Origin: Heterostelium album PN500
Taxonomy: Eukaryota; Evosea; Eumycetozoa; Acytosteliales; Acytosteliaceae
DNA: 64,000 nucleotides
Direction: 5' to 3'
Assembly (NCBI RefSeq): GCF_000004825.1
Contig: NW_008805070.1
Coordinates: 744,001-808,000, forward strand
The notes below the pieces were generated by a model, which saw only the letters and a list, made by a program, of their open reading frames with translations, was not told the DNA's origin and did not search any database. Shown here one piece after another: positions 34,760 through 47,000 of this stretch; position 1 is the first letter of the stretch; each line of letters begins with the position of its first letter. Position numbers and translations under genes: made by a program.

Positions 34760-37687
34760 TTAATTTTGTTTTCTTTTGGCGACTGTTTTTTTCTTTGGAG
34801 CTGGTGCTGCTGTTATCTCATCATAGACATTTGAACGTTTAATAGTTCTCTTGGGTTTGGCGGTTGGCGAAGCTACTACATTTTGATCGATTTCATGAAG
34901 TGCTGTTGATAATCTACCTCCTCCTACTTTGTTGGATGTACTCTTTTTCATAGGACTCACAGGTGAGATCGGTATGTACACTGGACTTTTGAATGATGGC
35001 AAAGGTGAGTTTTGATTGCGAGACTTGTATGGAGATGGACTAGCCATCATCATAGTTTTTGATTTGGTTGGGTATGGTGAGATAAAACTAGATGATGTAC
35101 TACCGAACGATCTGGTTGGAGAGGGTTGCGTGGGTTTGGGAGCGGTAGTAGTAGTTGGTTCTGCTGTTGCTGCTGCGGTGGTTGTGGTGGTGGTCTCGTC
35201 AGCAGTTTCTTCAGGTTCATCTTCATGATTCACGTAGAGAGAGTATGAGCTGCTTTCACTGCCTTTGAATGGGAATGGATTGCTTAGCCAAACGAGATGC
35301 TCCAAGTGGAAAGAGAGAACGACAGGACGGTTCTTGTTGTCCACGTGTAGGAAGTAGAGTTGATTGAGTTCTTCGATGTAGGTGTATGGTAAGATCAGCT
35401 TTTGGAATGATTGCTCTGTGACGTTCGGAAGTGACTGGTTAAACTCTGCAAAGAGACTGGCTACGATTGGGTTGGTACTCAATGTTTCACACTTGAATTG
35501 ATTTGTACAGGTTTGCTCGATGGAAGTGTTTCTTTCTTTCTTGGGGGTGAGCTTGATACGTTCGAACTTGTCATTCCAAAGAAGATAGAGATACTTGGTG
35601 TTCTCATGGTAGAATCTGGCAAGACATACTCTGTATTTGCAAGACTCGGTGTTTGGAGACGTGGATGAACATTCGGTTCCTTTGTAGAGGTTAGAGAGCG
35701 AGTCGTCAAAGCTGGTGTTGCACTCGACAAAGTAAGGAATGCCACACAAATTATAACCAACGGTATCGTCATCCGAAGGATAAATGAGTTTCTGCTGGAC
35801 AGAGTAACCATTCTCATTCAATAGAACCGAGGTAGATGTTGGTGTGTTTTGCTCAATTGGAGTATCTGTAGCAACTTGATTTGATTCTGTGGATGTCAAA
35901 GTAGTGGCTGTTTCAAAGGTTGGCGTATCAGCAAGGGGATTTGTAAGTTGGTTCGATTCAAAGCATGCTTCGTTGATTTCGCCAATCATTGACGCTAAAG
36001 GACTAGTCTCGGATAATGAAAAAATATCGAGAATAGAACCAGAATCCATACCGTTGACAAGATTTGATCTGTATCTGGTGGGTTTTGAAACCATTGGAGA
36101 GCCGGTAATTGATTTGTCAAGATCATTCAGTGACATTGGAGTTTGAACTCGCTCAGTTGTTGCTGTTGTTGTTGAATCGAATGTTATTGAACTTGAGTTA
36201 TCAGAGTTGAGTGTAGGCATGTCACTATCCAAGTTATTGGTACCACTGTTATCGGTGATTTCAGTAATTTTACTATTGGTATCGGCAACCTCTGAGTCTG
36301 GACATAACTTTTTCATAGCAGTGTTGCTGTTGGTAAAGAAATTGAATGAAAAGGAGTAATGATTTTCACCTTCAACCATAAAAGTATTGAATGCCTTTGA
36401 AACTAAAGTATCTTTGCCTTTAACCAATGGTTTGGGTGTTGGTTTCTTCTTTTGGTCCCATTGGAGTTGAACAATTTGATTTTCAGCATGACAGAGAATG
36501 CTAATTAAACCGTTGTTGCATATGACATCGATCTTTCCCTGAATGTCAAAGCCAACCGATTTAAAAGTGGAATCAATCTCGTTTCCAGTTCCAAGTGAAA
36601 ATCTAGTGATTTCCACTTTTGAAGGGTAGTCGGGAACCACAGAAACTGAGACCAATTCACAATGGCTGTCGATAGTCAATTTCAATTCACCATCTTTTGT
36701 GCTATGGTCAGTTTTGACAATCTTTTTGGCCGGTCCCTCCACTCTCTTTTGGAAACTTTTAATGGTAGTTGAAAGCATATCATCGACCTCATTCCAAGTG
36801 AGTCTAGAGTTGGCAAGCTCCAGTACGAATTGATCGTGATCAATAGCTACATTGTTCCATTGTTTGGTTGTACTGATCGAATCGATAAAGTCAAAGATTG
36901 AATTTCTCAAACACTGGTCAGTGGATTGCTCATACTCTGTAAGATTGCACATGTTGGATAAAGTGGCGGTGTGTTTCTTGTTGGCATCATAATTCGTTTG
37001 GAGCTCATCAGTTACCGGTTTAAATAGCTTATTGGAGTAGCCAAGCATTGAATCCTTGATACCATTGCAAAGTTGATCGATGTATTTATCAAAGAATTCT
37101 TTTTTGGCGTTGAGATGATGCAATCCAGATTTTTGGAGATCGACCAGTTGAAATAAAACGTCTTGCTTTGCTTCACGTTCTAGTTTCGTCTTCTGACCAA
37201 TCTCTCTAATTTGATCCAGTGTTTCATCTGTGAAACGTTTGATTTCATGTCCATTGTGCTTGTCAACCATGCAATGACCACACATTCCAATCTGGCAACC
37301 GGGATTCAGACAAAAGTAGCTAAGTAACTGGTCGTCGTGCTGTGGACAAACTCTCTTTTGGATTGTATCCTTTTTGGATAACAACGAACGATCCAAAATA
37401 TTGGATGGTGCTGATGTAGAGATGCTCGACATGGTTGATGTTTCGGCAATGGATGATCCGAATGAAAATGACATAAAAGTAGGTGAACTGTCTAAATCAG
37501 GACCTTCAACTCTTTGTCTCTTGGATCGTAGCTTTAAAACCTGTATTCTCTCTACTGGTTGATCACACAAAAAACAAAGTTTGTTTTCTTTTAGTTGATG
37601 GTTTGAACACATCACATCTCCACATGGAATCAAAGTAACTAATTCTTTACTTTGAAGCTCTCCATCTTCACAAACTAAACATTCCAT
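34760..37687 (-). CDS. TRIM-like B-box zinc finger protein
   Basis: Single-exon protein of 975 residues. The N-terminus has paired Cys (MECLVCED, PCGDVMCSNHQ, LCFLCDQP), a degenerate RING-like finger. A clear B-box follows at about residues 113-155 (CPQHDDQLLSYFC, C..C, DKHNGHEI), then a helical region of about 120 residues likely to form a coiled coil. The middle and C-terminal parts are Ser/Thr-rich; the far C-terminus has basic clusters (KPKRTIKR, PKKKTVAKRK) that look like a nuclear signal. Could be a ubiquitin ligase or a scaffold; the first finger does not have a textbook RING spacing. Confidence 0.8.
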   Translation of the reverse strand: MECLVCEDGELQSKELVTLIPCGDVMCSNHQLKENKLCFLCDQPVERIQVLKLRSKRQRVEGPDLDSSPTFMSFSFGSSIAETSTMSSISTSAPSNILDRSLLSKKDTIQKRVCPQHDDQLLSYFCLNPGCQIGMCGHCMVDKHNGHEIKRFTDETLDQIREIGQKTKLEREAKQDVLFQLVDLQKSGLHHLNAKKEFFDKYIDQLCNGIKDSMLGYSNKLFKPVTDELQTNYDANKKHTATLSNMCNLTEYEQSTDQCLRNSIFDFIDSISTTKQWNNVAIDHDQFVLELANSRLTWNEVDDMLSTTIKSFQKRVEGPAKKIVKTDHSTKDGELKLTIDSHCELVSVSVVPDYPSKVEITRFSLGTGNEIDSTFKSVGFDIQGKIDVICNNGLISILCHAENQIVQLQWDQKKKPTPKPLVKGKDTLVSKAFNTFMVEGENHYSFSFNFFTNSNTAMKKLCPDSEVADTNSKITEITDNSGTNNLDSDMPTLNSDNSSSITFDSTTTATTERVQTPMSLNDLDKSITGSPMVSKPTRYRSNLVNGMDSGSILDIFSLSETSPLASMIGEINEACFESNQLTNPLADTPTFETATTLTSTESNQVATDTPIEQNTPTSTSVLLNENGYSVQQKLIYPSDDDTVGYNLCGIPYFVECNTSFDDSLSNLYKGTECSSTSPNTESCKYRVCLARFYHENTKYLYLLWNDKFERIKLTPKKERNTSIEQTCTNQFKCETLSTNPIVASLFAEFNQSLPNVTEQSFQKLILPYTYIEELNQLYFLHVDNKNRPVVLSFHLEHLVWLSNPFPFKGSESSSYSLYVNHEDEPEETADETTTTTTAAATAEPTTTTAPKPTQPSPTRSFGSTSSSFISPYPTKSKTMMMASPSPYKSRNQNSPLPSFKSPVYIPISPVSPMKKSTSNKVGGGRLSTALHEIDQNVVASPTAKPKRTIKRSNVYDEITAAPAPKKKTVAKRKQN

Positions 37688-37968
37688 ATTATAAAAATAA
37701 AATGTAGTTGTTTGATAAAAAAAAAAATTATATAATGATTTGATAATAATAATAATTGTTTTTCTTAATTAAAAGAGATTTAGTTTAATCAAATGTCAGT
37801 AATTCTTAAAAGAATTGGCGCCTTTAGATTGTGGGCAATCACTTCCAATGAAAAAAAATGGTTTGTTCAACTTCAAAATTAAAAAAAAAAAGTTTTGGCG
37901 CGAAAGGTTTAAGAAAGTTAAAAAAAATATTTAAATATATATTTAATTAAAAGATTATTATATTAAAA

Positions 37969-38372
37969 CTACTGTATAGAATAATCATCTATAATTAATT
38001 GATCCATATTTGTTGTTTGTGACTCTTCGTCGCTGTTGTCATAATCTACGATGAGTCGTTCCTGTTCAACTTCGATCTGTTTAAGTTCTCTTGATTTTCT
38101 GCAACGGAACAGATGTTTCTCAAAGAATTCGATGTAATGAGAAATGAAACCTTCGTTCACTCCATAGACTATACAATTAAAGAATCCCTGTAGTGGCTGC
38201 AGCAACAATTGAAAGGCAAACAGTGAAAACTTTGGATGAGAAGGTTCTGAAAAATTCTGTATGCTATTGATAACCGTTGGAAACTGTGAGAGCGCAAAAG
38301 CAATCAAATAAAACGAAACAATAATATTGACTCTTGATACAATTGAATTTGAATGTTGTGATATCTTCCACC

Positions 38373-38403
<31 letters not shown>

Positions 38404-39055
38404 ATTAAATGAAAGTCAATTAATTAGTAAATGTTAATCTATGATTTTTGAAATATATAAAAACTCTATAAAGCTCTTACCTTATACATGCAAATACACA
38501 TAGATTTACAAAGAATACAACTACTAATGGCAGATAGTAGAGTAATCTAAAGACACTGGTTGGATCGTGAATGAAACACCACGAACCGACAGGACCAAAT
38601 GCATGTGCTATGAGTGAGATGAGCGTTGAGATGAGTGGAATACCCCAGCAGATGCCGTGAAAGTATTTCAAGAGGTAACCCTGTTCGTATTGATTGAGGA
38701 AGAACACCATGAACAAGGAGATCGAAATGCACATCGTCCAGAGATAGGAGGACGTCAGGAAGAAGAGCAGTCCGGCACCCTGCAGATTGCACATCACATT
38801 GGAGCTACGTCCAAACGGCAGGTAGGACACCGCCGACATCAAATCGGTGATCGACAAGTAGAATATAAGAGTGGTAGCAAATGATCGTGCCTCTTTGAAG
38901 ATCGCATACGAGAGCATAATAAAGAGTGCACCAACGCAACCCAGTGAACTGGTTATATATACAATGTGGTCCAATTGATCTATCTGCTCATTGTTGAATG
39001 TAGGTATATAATGATCATTGTTACCACTCGACGATGTTATATTATCATATAACAT
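37969..39055 (-). CDS. cAMP-receptor-like GPCR (Dicty_CAR family)
   Basis: Two exons (39055-38481 and 38371-37969) give 325 residues with seven predicted membrane helices. Seen: ITDLMSAVSYLPFG in helix 2, a Cys in MCNLQGAGLLFF at the start of helix 3 and its partner in GSWCFIHDP before helix 5, SYLWTMCISISLF in helix 3, and ICWGIPLISTLI in helix 4. This matches family E / cAMP-receptor-like (Crl) receptors of dictyostelids. The tail is acidic (DYDNSDEESQ). Ligand not determinable. Confidence 0.85.
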
Positions 39056-39932
39056 TATCTATATCTATATATAATAATATTATCTATACAAAAAATAATA
39101 ATAACAAAAGATAAAATGTAAAGTTTATCTCTTTTATATAAAATAAAGATACAAGCTATTTAATTTAAAGAAATAATAAATATAGATGGCTAATACCAAT
39201 CCGATAATAAATAAATACTTTTAATATTACAAATGTGGAAAAAAAAACAAAAAAAATAAAGATATTATGAATATCCCTGAAGATCCAATATAATCTAAGT
39301 TGTTTTGTTTTTGCTTTTTTGTAAATTGACTTTGAACAACAACTAAATGATATCTCTTAATAGTGATTTGTTTACATAGAAACTAATAAAGAATAATGAA
39401 ATGATTAACTTTGAATAAATATGTATGCAAACTAGTTGATTATCTACAATAATGGTTTTTGAATCTATTATTAATTATAAAGATTGTTTGAAAGAAATAT
39501 TTCTTTATTATTATTTGTTATTATAAATTAAAGCTAATTGATTTTGTGAAGGTGTTTGTGGTGGTTTTGGTAACGATGAGATAAGCTGTCAACGATATTT
39601 TTTTACCAACAATTTAATTGTGATCCTGTGTGGACCACAAAAATTTTTTAATTTATTTTCATTATTTTTGAGAACAACGAAAAGTCAAAGTAATTTATTG
39701 TTTAATTTCAGTTATAAATGTCAAATTCATAATGATAGTCATTCTCAATTGGAATAACTGTAGAGTTGGTAATTTCATTTGATAAATTTCAGTTATAAAT
39801 AACAATAATTATTTTATTGTGCTATTTTTTTAAAATATATTCATTAAGTTTAGTTGGTGCTGTGTTTGTTTTTTTAGTATGAAAATATGTTATAGCTATT
39901 AAACAAAGTTAGAATGGATTATTTCTTTCTTT
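39056..39932. other. Intergenic region
   Basis: AT-rich; 5' region of the GPCR gene and 3' region of the NECAP gene. No coding region or strong structure seen. Confidence 0.6.
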
Positions 39933-41401
39933 CTAAAAGAATGGATTTGATCCCCATTGTTGTTGTTGTTGTTGCTGTTGTTGTTGTTGTGGTGGTGATT
40001 GTTGTTGTTGGAATGAGAATTGATTGTTTTGTTGTTGTTGTGGTTGTTGTTGTCTGACTGAGCGACCACCGGCAGGAGGAGGTGGCGACAAGAGGAAACC
40101 GCCATTACCACTGGCTCCTGTGAGTACTGGGGCACCGGATGAAGCTGGTCTTTGTGGGCTTGCAGTGGTGGTACCACCTGCTTTAAATGGAATGTGAATG
40201 GTCTGACCTGTTTTCAAACTATAGTCTTTTTTTGGTTGATTATCCATATTCTGTCTTGCCAAATACGATTGTTTCTTATTCTTTACATAACTAAAATAAA
40301 ACAATATTTAATATTAGTTAGGTAAACAAAAACAATTTCTCGAATAATATACTGTGATATCAATAACAATCTATTGTCTATCTCTAAACATGTTGTTTTT
40401 GTTTTGTTCGGAAAAATAAAACAAAAACTAAAACAATTTATCATGTTAACCTTATATCATATGAGGTTGCGTTGTGTAGGTATATGGTGTGTTATTGTTT
40501 GTTTGTTTGTTTGTTTATCATTGTTTGTTGTTATTTTGTTTGTGGAATGTTTGGTGTAAGCATATAACCCCTCGACAGCTGATTCCCAATCTAATAGATT
40601 TCGAAAATAAAATCAGTGTCGATTGAATCCTATCATCTATTCCACATTATGATAATGAGTTTCGCTATTATCTATTTACTATTATTCGATCGACTGTGAG
40701 TGTGTGTATGTGTGTTGCTTGTTTATCTATTAGATGTCAACAAAACTTGGAGGTCAAGACTGAATTATATTTCATTTATCTCATATCGTATGATCTATTT
40801 AATGTGTTGATATATTGATTACTATTATCATTGGTGTGGTCTTACTTTTGATGATCTTGCAAAGTTACATTAAAATCGAATGCATCACCTCTGTCTGTGA
40901 ATCCCATACCAACAACAGCATGACGATCTACATATACATAAATATAAAAAAATTAATTTTTATTTTTTTTAGATAGATAAATAAATATATTCTATATACT
41001 ATTACTTTACCTCCATCTTTAATTTTAATGACGAAATAACGACTACTGTCAATGACAGGTTCAACAGAGTTTTGATCAACTGGACACTGAGCAAATATTT
41101 CACCGGTTGCGTTGTCTTCAAATTTTATATTACAGAAATCACCTTTGGCAACGATTACTAAACGACCTGACCAAATGTAAGTAGATGGATCCCAATCCTG
41201 TGCTCTAAAATAAACATATAAATAAATAGATTGATGTTAGCAAGGTTGATTATCTACCTTTGAAATGAAAGCAATGAAATAACAGATCAGCGCTAATGAC
41301 ACATACTTGTAACCAGCAGCACCAGGTCTTGGTGGAATTCTATATATAAAACATTCTTTCTTGATCAACAGAGTTTGTTCATATTCTTCTTCGTCCATCA
41401 T
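39933..41401 (-). CDS. NECAP-like clathrin adaptor-associated protein
   Basis: About four exons (41401-41307, 41204-41021, 40927-40846, 40290-39933). Joined product starts [20 protein letters not shown] and shows the NECAP PHear domain: [60 protein letters not shown], then [19 protein letters not shown]. This domain binds AP-2 and accessory proteins during clathrin-mediated endocytosis. The C-terminus is Pro- and Gln-rich and ends WGSNPFF, a WxxF-type alpha-ear motif as in animal NECAPs. Intron 3 is about 555 nt, far longer than other introns here. Confidence 0.92.
40291..40845 (-). other. Unusually long NECAP intron
   Basis: About 555 nt against 40-110 nt for most introns in the window. Contains a (GTTT)n microsatellite (about 40495-40517) and a GC-richer stretch around 40567-40640 (CCCCTCGACAGCTGATTCCC). 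No coding frame. Confidence 0.6.
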
Positions 41402-41699
41402 TAAAAATCACAATAAATATATTTATTTTAAAGTTTAAAAACTGATGTATGGGTGTTTGAGTGTTGTTGATCAACAAATTTAATGAAAATTTACACATTG
41501 AAATTTTTTTTTTTATTTTTAAAATTTTTTATATTTTTTTTTTTCTTTTAATCAGCATGCTCCAACCAACAAAGCATTTCTTAAAAGACAAAAACTGACT
41601 TGTAAACAGCTGCAGCTGTTTTTATTGATCATAAATAAAATTAAATGTTTATTTTATTATTATATTGTTTGTTTATGTTTATTTGTTTTTTTTGTATTG

Positions 41700-43520
41700 T
41701 TACATTAGATTACAATCATTTTTAGAGGAATTACCACTGCGAAATTGTTGTTGACATTTCAAAGTGATTGGATTACCACTGAGATCCAATTGTATTGTGT
41801 AGTTGAATTCGGATACCACTTTGAGGAGTGTCGATCCACCCTTGTCGTTGATTCCGTTGAATGAAAGATCGCAAAACAAAAGACTGCGATTCGAGCGTAT
41901 TGCCTTTGCGAGGTCGGCTGCACCCGCCGATTTAATTTCGTTGTTGCTCAGGTGTAGTTGTATGAGTGAGTTGTTGGTCGCCAGCATCTCGGCGAGCGGC
42001 GTAGCACCTGCTTTTTTCATCGAGACACAATGCAGACGGAGAATTCGCAAATGGTTATTCTGTTGGAGTGCACGCGCTATTGCTGTCACCCCGCTCGATC
42101 CCAGTATGTTGAAGCTGAGGTTGAGGTCGCGCACCGATCTGTTGTGTTGTAGCGCCTCACAGAGCAACGCTACCGCGTCGGAATCAATGAGATTGGAACT
42201 GAGATCGAGTGTCTCTATGGTGGTTGTGCGAAGCAGCAGATTTCTCAGGATCATGCATTCATCGAATGCCAGGTTGGTTCGTCGCATGTAAAAGTGTTTC
42301 ATATGCGCCAGTCCGGTCGATACGACGTCGGCCAACGCCTTGACACCGGCCAGTCCTACTTTGTTCTCGGAGAGATCGAGCGACGATATGTGGTTCAAAT
42401 ACAAAAGTGAGGCGATAGTCTCTACACCACGTGGATTAATAAAGTTATTCGAGAGATCGATTACATTGAGTGTTCGCGATGACTTTAGCAGATCGAGAAA
42501 CGCCAGCAGCCCGTCGGAAGACAACTGCACATTGGCAATTCTTATCTCCGAGAGTCGTTCCAGTCGAGCCAACAATGGTGCAATCGATTCGAAACCCAGC
42601 TTTGCATTGTTACTCAACTCCAAAGAATACAAATAGTTTTTAACAATCGATTTATCCATAATATTAATTGCATTGTTTTGATTGGTTGTTGATGTTGTCG
42701 CCGATGACATAGTACTTAAACTACTCATTGATGAATTATAATTACTCAGTGAGTTGAAACTTGTATTGATACCAGTTGAAATATTATTACTATCTCTATA
42801 ACTAGTTTGTTGTTGTTGTTGCTGTTGTTGCTGTTGTTGTTGTTTACATGTATTGTTATTATGATGTGTTTGTAGTAGTGCATTGAGCAGGAATTCCAAT
42901 CCTAGCTTTGTGTAGTTGTTATGTGAGAGATTGATGTTTGTCAGTTGATTGAAGTGGTTGGATGTGAGTGACTTGCCCAGGGTTATGAGGTGCGCATCGG
43001 TCAAGCCAACCGAGCAGAGTATGAGTTGTTCGAGATTGTACAGTCGAATGATGTCGCATATCAGTTGGATGGTTCGGTCGTTGAGTGGTGTCGAAGTGAT
43101 CTCCAGATGCGTTACCGGTGGATGATATAGTGTGTTGGAACGCTGCGAAAAGAACGGTGTAGTCAGCGCCAGTAGTATAGTCGCCAGCGTGTCGGAAGTG
43201 GCGAGTGAACTGATGGTGACCCGCTTCAGTGTTTCGTTGTAGGGTGACGCCAGCACGAGGTGTCGCACCATCTTTGTTGTGGTGGCATCGTCAGTGCCTT
43301 CAAAGTGGACGGCTCTAAGAGTGCGCGGCATCAGCTGACCCCATAGTCGACACGTAAGAAAGCAGGCACGAAACGATCCCGATGGGAACTGACCACCATG
43401 AACATTCAAAAGGATATGAATCAACAGAGTATGTGGTAACTGATTGATATTCAAACAATTATTACTATTATTATTGTTGTTGTTGTTGTTACGTCCATTG
43501 TTATCACGTAAACCTTTCAT
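41700..43520 (-). CDS. F-box-like leucine-rich-repeat protein
   Basis: Single exon, 606 residues. After an Asn-rich start, LPHTLLIHILLNVHGGQFP and CFLTCRLWGQLM read as an F-box-like motif. The rest is ribonuclease-inhibitor-type leucine-rich repeats of about 28 residues (for example LDLSSNLIDSDAVALLCEAL, LNLSFNILGSSGVTAIARAL, LHLSNNEIKSAGAADLAKAI). A poly-Gln tract and a Ser/Asn-rich insert (about 42640-42850) split the repeats. Likely a protein-interaction scaffold or SCF substrate receptor. Confidence 0.85.
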   Translation of the reverse strand: MKGLRDNNGRNNNNNNNNSNNCLNINQLPHTLLIHILLNVHGGQFPSGSFRACFLTCRLWGQLMPRTLRAVHFEGTDDATTTKMVRHLVLASPYNETLKRVTISSLATSDTLATILLALTTPFFSQRSNTLYHPPVTHLEITSTPLNDRTIQLICDIIRLYNLEQLILCSVGLTDAHLITLGKSLTSNHFNQLTNINLSHNNYTKLGLEFLLNALLQTHHNNNTCKQQQQQQQQQQQQTSYRDSNNISTGINTSFNSLSNYNSSMSSLSTMSSATTSTTNQNNAINIMDKSIVKNYLYSLELSNNAKLGFESIAPLLARLERLSEIRIANVQLSSDGLLAFLDLLKSSRTLNVIDLSNNFINPRGVETIASLLYLNHISSLDLSENKVGLAGVKALADVVSTGLAHMKHFYMRRTNLAFDECMILRNLLLRTTTIETLDLSSNLIDSDAVALLCEALQHNRSVRDLNLSFNILGSSGVTAIARALQQNNHLRILRLHCVSMKKAGATPLAEMLATNNSLIQLHLSNNEIKSAGAADLAKAIRSNRSLLFCDLSFNGINDKGGSTLLKVVSEFNYTIQLDLSGNPITLKCQQQFRSGNSSKNDCNLM

Positions 43521-44091
43521 TTAAACTATTATTATCTAAATGTTTTCTTTCTTTCTTTCTTTCGCTAATCTCTATAGTTTATTTATTATATTATATATAT
43601 ATACAAATTTTATATAAATATAGGATCAAACACATAGATTCAAATGTGTGTGTATAAATAAATAAATGAATGACAAAAAAAAAAAGAAAAAAAAGAAATT
43701 CTAAAACAGAATAAATAAATGATGAATGTTTAGATACTGTTATTTCGATGAGATCGATATTGGTTTATTTTTCACTGTTTGTTTTTGTGCGCAGTTATGT
43801 CCAAAAATTTTTGTTTTTTTAAATGAAAAAATTAATAGTGGGTTAACACAATCATGAATCTTTTTTTTTCCCTCACCAATTTATCTGTAGAAAAGTCTGA
43901 TCAGTCTCAAAAAAATGACAAATATATAAATTAAATAAGTTATCTATTTTTATGTTTGTTTTCTTTTTTTGCAAAAAAATTGGTATTGTTGTTGGAATGT
44001 AAATGTTATGGAGTAAATAAATTAAGGTTTTTTTTTTTTTTTTTTTTGAAATAATTGAAGGAGAATTGAGTGAATGAGCAAGTGAGTTGTT
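43521..44091. other. Intergenic region
   Basis: 5' region of the leucine-rich-repeat gene (CTTT repeat at about 43544-43563, TATATATATA near 43597) and 3' region of the RapGAP gene. No gene seen. Confidence 0.6.
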
Positions 44092-47000
44092 TTATAATAC
44101 AGCGGTGACAATATCATCTAGTTTAATGGATCTCTGTTTGGAGAGCTCTTGCATTAGATGTTGAGTAGAATATACAGCGTTTTCTGCATTGATCACTAGA
44201 TTTATAAATTAAATTAAAGATATTAATATCTTTTGAAATTGAATTCTATTATCTTATATTTGTTGTTATTAATGTAGTACATACATTTAGTAATTAAATA
44301 TTGTTTAAAAGAAGCTATTTTTTGGTAGATGGGTGGATCCGATATCATTGGACCAAATGGTGGTATCTGAGTGTTCGATGCAACACCCATCTTATAGAAA
44401 ACAGATGATCCATCATCAACCCTCACCTTTTTAATCTCAAAGAGTATTTCTAAGTGGTAATGATATGTTTGATTAGTAAATGCTTGTTTAATAATGATCG
44501 TCAGCTAAATGGTTGATACTTACTGTTTTTAGATGATGAAAATGTCGATGGATTCAATGTTGATTTGCCTTCGTGATAGATTATAACAGAGGTATTTCTG
44601 GAGAGTATCTCTTTACGTCGCTCTACGGGGATAAGATGTGAAATGTGGAATACGATTTCTATTCCCTGGAGTTCTGTGTAGATTGTGTACTCACCGTCGG
44701 TATTGTTGCGTGTATCCAAACCACCGTTGTAGCTACTCCAATCTTTAGTTGGAACTTTCTTTCCTAAAAACCTATAAAACTCCACGAACTCACGACTAAC
44801 CTTTTGATTGGAGAGCATCTCTCTCTCTGTAATTTGACCATCACCACAAAACATAACAAAGAAATGATATCTCTTTGTAATCTTTATAATAATAATAATA
44901 ATATTAAAGATTAGTTTATTTTGTTTATAATAATAATAATAGATAGATAGATTCTTTTTTGTTACTTACATCAATCTTTTCGAAATCTAATAGATGTGAT
45001 ATTATTTTATCAGTTTTAATCGATTTAAACGATGACTTTGAGATGTTGGCAATTGGTTTGAGATAGTTTTGAATCGACTTGATGATATCTTTCTCCTTTG
45101 GTGTGCGACTAACAATGAGTATCTTTTCGACACCGTTTCTGGTTCTAATAAGTGCTCTATGTTGTTTATTTTTACCTGGTTCCTGTTGTTTTACAACTGA
45201 AATAATAATATGTCCACCTAAAGATGGTACATAATTGATGAAATTATATTGTTCTAAAAGAAAATGCTAATTAGTAAACTTTGTTTATATAATAAACAAT
45301 CGGCGGTTGATTTCATACCTTTTGAATAGAAAAATGTTTTATAATGTTCAATATGTCTTTCATTATGATCTAATCTTATGAGAATTGGATTGCTGTAACG
45401 TTTCGATCTAACACCAATCTCTTCGATTTGGAAGTCTTTGGCAGCTTGGAAAAGTTCTACTGTTGGCTCTTGAGTGGATCCTCTGATACCGAGTGGTGTG
45501 TCGAAATAGTCGTGATCAAATGATTCAATGTCATCATTGAGCGATTCATCGTTGAGCTGATCGGTGTAGGTACTGGCACCGTCATCCGATTCGATGATGA
45601 CCACTTCACCACCGAGATTATTGTTGTCTATACAGTTGTCATCATCACCATGTCCGCGTGGCGATGATTCATTGGAGTTTGGATCGATTGTGCTTGGTCG
45701 TCGCTCAGAGTGCATCAGCAAGTTACTCATTGAGCGTGACGAAGGCAATGAAGCAATCCACTTGGTTGAGCTGAAACCAGGCGATGAATTGACAGATGTA
45801 GGTTGTGAAATAATGGTTGAACTTGTAAGTGGTGAGATTGGTTGTTGTGGCTGTTGTTGTTGTGGTTGTTGTAGGTTTTGTTGTGATAAAGATTGAGTTA
45901 ATGGTTGTTGAGACGATTGCTTTGTTGATTTTGGTAGGATTATCTTTCTATCTGTTGATTTACTTGGATTTGGTGTTTGTGATGATTGCTGTTGATCATG
46001 TAGATTCTCACGTGATTTCGATCTACGGAATGGATTCTTCAGTGTCCAACCCTTAAGTTTTCTGTCGCTGGGACCGTTTGGTTGCTGTCCGTTGCCTATG
46101 CCGCTGCTGCTCTTTGCCTGTGACGATGAGAGTGACGATGATCTTGCTTGAATAGCTTTGATATTGAAATCCTTACTACTGTAAACCTTGATCGATGGAT
46201 TGGCAGCGGATGCAGAGTTTGAACGACGATCTGAATCCACCTGATTGGCACCATTGCCATTGTCTACCTCATTTCTCTTGAATGGATCAGAGCTAATCGA
46301 TGAGATTGGTAAACTCCAAATCATTGGCTCTTCATCTTCGTCATCGGAATTCTCTGTAAGACTAATAGTTGGTAAGTCATATCCATATCTTCTAGTTGAA
46401 GTAGATGATGATGATGATTCTTCATTGGTTGTCGAGGAAGAAGTGGTGGTTGTAGATGCAATATTCTCTTCTTGGTTGTTACTATCACCGCTATTGATAA
46501 TTTGAGAATCTGATAGTTGTATTGTTAACTTATTCATCTGTTGTTCTTCCACTTCATTCTCTGATTCACTGTCAGATTCGTCTTCTTCTTCTTCTTCTTC
46601 TTCCTCTTCAATGAGATCAAATAGTTGTTGTTCCAACTTTACTAAATCGATCAATTCAATGCTTGTTGGTAATGGGTTAGCCGATGCCTGTTTGTTAATC
46701 GATTGATTGATCAAAGGAATAACTGCTTTTACATGTTCGATCAGTGCCAGTACACATTGTTCCTGTTGATAATTGTGCTGCAGTCTGGTGGCATCCAATG
46801 GCTTTGCCTCTAATACCCATTGATGAATATCATTCGACAGATTCTTTAGATTCTCAATATTGGTGGAAATAGTTGTAATCCTCTCTGAAATGTCAAATTT
46901 ACTGTGATCTTTCAATAGCTGTATGAATTGGTCCGCTGCCAACTCGTAGCTGGTTACAAGCAGCTGGAAGTCGCTCTTGGACACGTCAGGCAGCGAACAA

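Noticed and set aside
44223-44854. Two short open frames as separate small genes
   Set aside because: They are exons of the RapGAP gene and join in frame to the RapGAP domain.
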